From positions 1 to 16,352 of the forward strand of contig SFJM01000036.1 in the NCBI GenBank assembly GCA_004555915.1: 16,352 nt of DNA, written 5' to 3'. Positions 13,851 to 16,352 of this stretch are shown here, piece after piece. A program made the translations under genes and the position numbers. Numbering within the stretch: the first letter of the stretch is position 1; each line of letters starts with the position of its first letter. The stretch comes from Clostridiales bacterium. Its GTDB lineage: Bacteria; Bacillota; Clostridia; Oscillospirales; Butyricicoccaceae. The notes beneath the pieces were generated by a model. That model had not been told where the DNA came from. It searched no databases and saw nothing but the letters and a program-made list of their open reading frames with translations.

Positions 13851-14072
13851 TTATTCGTTTGATGCTTTTTCATTCGGAATGTATTCAACTATATCTCCTG
13901 GTTGACAATTAAGAACCGTACAAATCTTATCCAGAACATCAACAGGAATATGCTTTGCAGAACCAGTACATAGAGCAGAAATGGTTGGAGGGCGAACCCC
14001 TGTTTTCTCTGCTAGTTCTTTTTGTGTCATTTCGCGCATAGCGAGCATAACCTTAACTCTAAACTTTATCAA
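13851..14072 (-). CDS. Xre-family HTH repressor, TTG start
   Basis: 73 residues, a single Cro/C1-type helix-turn-helix: TQKELAEKTGVRPPTISALC (residues 16-35) and LDKICTVLNCQPGDIVEYIP (47-66). It starts at TTG (14070-14072), 9 bases after a strong AGGAGG; ATG codons at residues 9 and 12 would cut into the domain. The leftward promoter carries a palindromic operator in its spacer, and matching operators lie at the divergent rightward promoter. It is therefore most likely an autorepressor that also controls the rightward operon. Confidence 0.85.
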   Translation of the reverse strand: MIKFRVKVMLAMREMTQKELAEKTGVRPPTISALCTGSAKHIPVDVLDKICTVLNCQPGDIVEYIPNEKASNE

Positions 14073-14096
14073 GATATCACTCCTCCTCTCTTGTTC

Positions 14097-14125
14097 ATTA
14101 TACTACGATTATCGTATCTGAACAA
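14097..14125 (-). promoter_or_regulatory. Leftward promoter of the Xre repressor
   Basis: TTGTTC (-35, 14120-14125), a 17-base spacer and TATAAT (-10, 14097-14102). Operator O3 lies entirely in the spacer and ends 2 bases before the -10. The leader to the TTG start is about 18 bases. Confidence 0.8.
14104..14116. promoter_or_regulatory. Operator O3 (leftward promoter spacer)
   Basis: TACGAT-T-ATCGTA is a perfect 13-base palindrome that shares the TACGA/TCGTA arms with O1 and O2. Confidence 0.7.
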
Positions 14126-14155
14126 TACTGTTTTCGATAATTATTTTTGTGAAAT

Positions 14156-14168
14156 TCCGAATTTCGTA
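14156..14168. promoter_or_regulatory. Operator O1 (upstream of rightward -35)
   Basis: TCCGAA-T-TTCGTA is a palindrome with one mismatch, directly abutting the rightward -35. It is O2 read on the other strand with one change. The centre-to-centre distance to O2 is 22 bases, about two helix turns. Confidence 0.65.
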
Positions 14169-14197
14169 TTGACAAATTACGAAATTCGTAGTATTAT
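14169..14197 (+). promoter_or_regulatory. Rightward promoter of the element operon
   Basis: A perfect TTGACA (14169-14174), a 17-base spacer and TATTAT (14192-14197). Operator O2 fills the spacer and ends 1 base before the -10, in the same position as O3 in the leftward promoter. Confidence 0.85.
14178..14190. promoter_or_regulatory. Operator O2 (rightward promoter spacer)
   Basis: TACGAA-A-TTCGTA is a perfect 13-base palindrome between the -35 and -10 of the rightward promoter. Repressor bound here would directly exclude RNA polymerase. Confidence 0.7.
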
Positions 14198-14220
14198 ATA
14201 CTTGTCAGGAGGGAAACCGA

Positions 14221-14250
14221 ATGACAAATACAAACCGGGCAGGAGGTTGA
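14221..14250 (+). CDS. Possible nine-residue leader peptide
   Basis: An ATG 8 bases after AGGAGG (14207-14212) opens MTNTNRAGG and then TGA. The last codons (GGA GGT) form the ribosome binding site AGGAGG (14241-14246) for the TTG start at 14256. Translation of the leader could therefore control initiation of the next small gene. It may equally be just a strong start with a decayed frame. Confidence 0.4.
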   Translation: MTNTNRAGG

Positions 14251-14255
14251 ACATC

Positions 14256-14390
14256 TTGGAGGAAAACAACATGACACAGGCAGAATTGATTCTGTATCTT
14301 GAAACCTTGGCAGAGCTGATTGAAGCGAAAGCCACAAGCGTACAAGAAGCTGCTGAGATCATTCGTGACAAGGCAGAGAAACTCAAGTAA
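14256..14390 (+). CDS. Small helical protein, first gene of the rightward operon
   Basis: 44 residues from the TTG at 14256 (RBS AGGAGG, 9 bases upstream), or 39 residues from the in-frame ATG at 14271 (RBS GGAGG, 8 bases upstream). Both starts are well served. The protein is one or two amphipathic helices (AELILYLETLAELIEA, then SVQEAAEIIRDKAEKL), acidic with a basic end. I do not recognise a named family; short proteins like this occur near regulators in mobile elements. A helix pair of this size could be a protein-protein adaptor or an anti-repressor, but nothing in the sequence proves it. Confidence 0.65.
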   Translation: MEENNMTQAELILYLETLAELIEAKATSVQEAAEIIRDKAEKLK

Positions 14391-14395
14391 AAAAA

Positions 14396-14511
14396 TTAGG
14401 CTCCCCACAGCCTGAGAAACTAACGGGAGCCTAAAAGCGGACAAGGGAAGGCAGTGACCTGCCGCCTGTCTTCCCTTGATTCTATCACACAAGCGGCACC
14501 GAATCAAGGAG
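14396..14511 (+). promoter_or_regulatory. Structured leader with overlapping hairpins masking an RBS
   Basis: Three perfect or near-perfect inverted repeats follow one another. Hairpin A: TTAGGCTCCC (14396-14405) / GGGAGCCTAA (14425-14434). Hairpin B: CAAGGGAAGGCAG (14442-14454) / CTGTCTTCCCTTG (14466-14478), one wobble. Hairpin C: CCTTGATTC (14474-14482) / GAATCAAGG (14501-14509). B and C share 14474-14478 and so exclude each other in part, and C covers most of the RBS AAGGAG (14506-14511) of the next gene. No T-run follows, which points to control of translation rather than transcription termination. Confidence 0.6.
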
Positions 14512-14520
14512 AACAAAACA

Positions 14521-15117
14521 ATGATGATGTCTGAATTTATCGAAAGAACCGGCTTTGAGCCGTCCGCAGAGGAATACGAAAAGATTGAAGAACAGTATTA
14601 CAACTTCGATGGAGATAAGGATGCTTTCTGTGCTAACTGGCTGACACAGGGCGGAATCCTGAGATGCTGCAAGGAACGTGCACTGAAGATCGAGCAGCTG
14701 AACTCCAAAATCCTTGAAATTGAGCACATGAGCCGCATGGAGGACAAGAAACTGCAACAGCGTATTGCCGATCTGGAAGCTCAGCTTGACCGAGAGCTTG
14801 AGTGGAAGCCCTGCACTGGCAGTGGCACCAATATGGATCAGGAACGGTATGAGCATCTTGCATCCGCCGGCAAGGGTCTGTCCGATCAGGAGGCAAAAGA
14901 GCTTATCGCAGATGAATGCGGTTTCTCTCCTGAGAAGATCACCATCCTCCACACAGCCAGCGCCTACGAGGTAAACAAGTACCGTCAATTGCGCCAGGCT
15001 GCTGAATATGATCGAAAGCCGGTGTACGAATCTACTGATTGGAATTATATCCGTTTTGACTGCGCCAGCTTCATGTACGAACTGGTAAATGGCGAACTGG
15101 AATTCTATTGCTGCTGA
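14521..15117 (+). CDS. Conserved conjugative-element protein of unknown function
   Basis: 198 residues, starting with three tandem ATGs, the first 9 bases after AAGGAG. The N-terminal part (residues 4-45) is acidic and helical, 51-94 is a strong coiled-coil prediction (KERALKIEQLNSKILEIEHM, 51-70), and the C-terminal domain (about 105-198) contains YESTDWNYIRFDCASF (169-184) and ends in two cysteines. I recall proteins with this C-terminal motif in conjugative elements of gut Clostridia, always without an assigned function; this is memory, not a search result. Expression is probably controlled by the Xre repressor and by the masking hairpin. No enzyme motif is visible. Confidence 0.8.
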   Translation: MMMSEFIERTGFEPSAEEYEKIEEQYYNFDGDKDAFCANWLTQGGILRCCKERALKIEQLNSKILEIEHMSRMEDKKLQQRIADLEAQLDRELEWKPCTGSGTNMDQERYEHLASAGKGLSDQEAKELIADECGFSPEKITILHTASAYEVNKYRQLRQAAEYDRKPVYESTDWNYIRFDCASFMYELVNGELEFYCC

Positions 15118-15129
15118 GATAATACCAAC

Positions 15130-15151
15130 TGCCGCCCCTAAGGGGACGGCA
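15130..15151 (+). promoter_or_regulatory. Hairpin covering the RBS of the broken gene
   Basis: TGCCG-CCCC (15130-15138) pairs with GGGG-A-CGGCA (15142-15151), 9 bp with one bulged A and a TAA loop. The likely RBS AAGGGGA lies in its 3' arm, 9 bases before the ATG at 15155. Confidence 0.5.
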
Positions 15152-15154
15152 CGC

Positions 15155-15242
15155 ATGAAAATTCTGATTGTTGAGCCCTGAATGTGGTCGCATGTGGCTG
15201 ATCCTCAAGGAAATTCTTCATAATGCAGAGATGTTTGAATAA
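15155..15242 (+). pseudogene. Broken element gene (DUF3846-like start) and an orphan C-terminal frame
   Basis: The ATG at 15155 opens MKILIVEP and meets TGA at 15179. The start matches, from memory, DUF3846-type proteins (MKxLxVEPG...) that follow the preceding gene in related elements, where the stop position would be a Gly codon. In the +1 frame, MWLILKEILHNAEMFE (15192-15239) then TAA reads like the end of an unrelated protein. The two pieces suggest a deletion or insertion junction near 15185. No intact gene is present. The rest of the gap to 15338 is AT-rich with one small inverted repeat (TGCCCG/CGGGCA, 15264-15286) and nothing else recognised. Confidence 0.5.
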
Positions 15243-15338
15243 ACATTGCCACGAAAACAGCGATGCCCGAATAAAAATCACGGGCAATGGAAATTTGATA
15301 TGTATAACGAAAAAATCTCTTAGTGCGCAAAAAAACAA

Positions 15339-15367
15339 TTGATTTTAATACTAATATACACTATAAT
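15339..15367 (+). promoter_or_regulatory. Promoter of the AAA ATPase gene
   Basis: TTGATT (15339-15344), a 17-base spacer and a perfect TATAAT (15362-15367), 20 bases before the ATPase ATG. It makes the gene independent of the element operon upstream. Confidence 0.8.
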
Positions 15368-15387
15368 ACACTTCGGAGGAGATGACC

Positions 15388-16352
15388 ATGCTTAAACGTT
15401 TTGCAGTGAAAAACTTCTTATCATTTGGAGAGGAAGTTACTTTTACCATGGAACCTGGAAAGGTTCGTGGCAGACGCGAGCATCTTTTAGAACATCGCGG
15501 TTGCAATTTATTGAGATTTTCCGCAATATATGGCTCAAATGCAGCAGGAAAATCAAACTATGTTCGTGCTATACGTTTTGCAAGAGACACTATTTTACAC
15601 GGAATGCAAAAAAACACTATGACCCGCTATCATCGTGTTGATCCAGAAAACAAAGAAAAACCTACAGAATTTACTTTTGAAATTCGACTTGATAAGAAAA
15701 AATATAGATATCAGTTTGGATTAAACATGTACTCCGGAATGTTTCTTTACGAATCATTAGTAGATTTTTCAACGGGAAAAGAAAAAGAAATCTTTACACG
15801 AGATATGTCTCAGCATAAACAACATATTATGTCATTAGCCAAGGATGCTGCATCCAATATTCGTATACAGACTTATTTAGGCGACATGCCAGAAGATTCC
15901 AATATTCTTTTTTTGAAAGAAATGAACCGAAATAAGGCGCAGGCATATGATGTTATACCAGAATTACATGTATTCAAAGACGTATATATATGGTTTAAAG
16001 AAAAACTTCGTATTATATATCCAGAAGAACATCTTGAAATAACACAACCTAAATTATTTGAAGAAAGTGAATCTGAATCTATTTGCGAAATGTTGCAAAA
16101 TTTTTCACTCCATATTACAGATACTGCGGTTGAGTCTGTATCTTTTGAATCTATCTTTTCTTCCGTACCGGGACAATTTCCACCAAAATTCTTTGAAGAT
16201 TTTAAAAACAACATATATCAAGCAATTCAGGAAGCAAAAAAGAAGCACCCAGAAGCCGAAAAAATGTCTCACACTCTCCGAGTCGGGGCAGATTTATATT
16301 CAGTTAATCTGGATGAAGGCGATCAACTGGTACTAAATCGGTTGCAATTAGT
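15388..16352 (+). CDS. AAA/ABC-type ATPase, AbiLi/RloA-like, 3' end cut by window
   Basis: 321 residues are visible and no stop is reached. The start MLKRFAVKNFLSFGEEVTF followed by Walker A GSNAAGKSN (residues 49-57) is the pattern of COG1106/AAA_15-type ATP-binding proteins, which include AbiLi/RloA-like phage-defence ATPases. The remainder up to residue 321 is the insert region before the signature and Walker B motifs, which are not yet reached. The strong RBS GGAGGAG (15375-15381) favours the ATG at 15388 over the one two codons upstream. The gene is markedly more AT-rich than its neighbours, has its own promoter and lies next to a broken element gene, so it looks like acquired cargo. Partner genes such as an RloB-like nuclease would lie to the right. 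Confidence 0.8.
   Translation, partial: MLKRFAVKNFLSFGEEVTFTMEPGKVRGRREHLLEHRGCNLLRFSAIYGSNAAGKSNYVRAIRFARDTILHGMQKNTMTRYHRVDPENKEKPTEFTFEIRLDKKKYRYQFGLNMYSGMFLYESLVDFSTGKEKEIFTRDMSQHKQHIMSLAKDAASNIRIQTYLGDMPEDSNILFLKEMNRNKAQAYDVIPELHVFKDVYIWFKEKLRIIYPEEHLEITQPKLFEESESESICEMLQNFSLHITDTAVESVSFESIFSSVPGQFPPKFFEDFKNNIYQAIQEAKKKHPEAEKMSHTLRVGADLYSVNLDEGDQLVLNRLQL

Larger units (their letters stand above)
13180..16352. mobile_element. Left end of a putative integrative conjugative/mobilisable element
   Basis: It starts at the tRNA-Tyr scar and continues past the window edge. Content: direct repeats near the junction, two small Xre regulators, an oriT-like inverted-repeat block, a regulated rightward operon encoding a protein type I recall from clostridial conjugative elements, a broken element gene and an AT-rich AAA ATPase gene. 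No integrase, relaxase or type IV secretion gene is visible here, so the class cannot be fixed; an ICE is the best guess. Confidence 0.65.

Noticed and set aside
14391..14434. Hairpin A as a terminator
   Set aside because: A T-run follows it only on the minus strand, where no gene needs termination; on the plus strand it is followed by AAGCGG, so it was treated as leader structure.
14485..15156. 223-residue minus-strand frame opposite the 198-residue element protein
   Set aside because: The plus-strand frame has the RBS, coiled coil and remembered family motif; the minus-strand frame has no RBS.
15138..15338. 66-residue hydrophobic minus-strand frame before the ATPase gene
   Set aside because: It has no convincing RBS, and its 3' part overlaps the start of the broken element gene; possibly chance in an AT-rich gap.
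1..16352. CRISPR arrays, rRNA genes or intact insertion sequences
   Set aside because: No regularly spaced repeats, rRNA sequence or transposase was seen on either strand.

Overview
The window looks like a piece of a Clostridia chromosome, probably an Oscillospirales / Butyricicoccus-Agathobaculum-type gut Firmicute, ending in the left edge of an integrated mobile element. The evidence is fairly GC-rich coding, strong AGGAGG ribosome binding sites, sigma-A promoters with TATAAT boxes, the carD-ispD-ispF order, a SpoIVFB-like sporulation protease, a QueH-type queuosine enzyme and a clostridial-type short peptide deformylase. Genus placement is an inference from family resemblance only.

Positions 1-13119 are ordinary chromosome, almost all on the minus strand. 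In transcription order from right to left they are: a SWIM zinc-finger protein of unknown role; a glgX-type debranching enzyme overlapping mutY, followed by a ROK sugar kinase; a 68-residue membrane protein overlapping a SpoIVFB-like M50 protease, then carD, ispD and ispF (RNA polymerase-binding factor plus two MEP-pathway isoprenoid enzymes); yaiI, def and a DUF4186 gene in a tight operon; and, after the single plus-strand gene queH, a sulfur assimilation pair (O-acetylhomoserine sulfhydrylase, then cysteine synthase). Most units have a visible promoter and a rho-independent terminator.

At 13122-13179 lies the 3' half of a tRNA-Tyr gene (anticodon GTA through CCA, followed by its own terminator) with no 5' half. 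This is the usual scar of a tyrosine-recombinase element integrated in a tRNA gene, so everything to its right is read as the left end of a conjugative or mobilisable element. That end holds short direct repeats that could be integrase arm sites, a small Xre regulator, a nested inverted-repeat block that resembles an origin of transfer, and a second Xre regulator facing a rightward operon across a symmetric operator region. The rightward operon contains a 39-44 residue protein, a leader with overlapping hairpins that cover a ribosome binding site, and a 198-residue protein of a type I remember from clostridial conjugative elements.

After a broken start of another element gene (MKILIVEP then a stop), the base composition becomes visibly AT-rich. 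A gene with its own strong promoter then begins at 15388: an AAA/ABC-type ATPase of the AbiLi/RloA-like overcoming-lysogenization class, cut by the window edge. It is the probable first gene of a defence cargo whose partner lies outside the window.

The items most worth a second look are the mirror-image operator/promoter switch at 14097-14197, the RBS-masking leader at 14396-14511, the oriT-like block at 13715-13780, the SpoIVFB partner protein with a sigma-E-like promoter, and the ATPase at the right edge.
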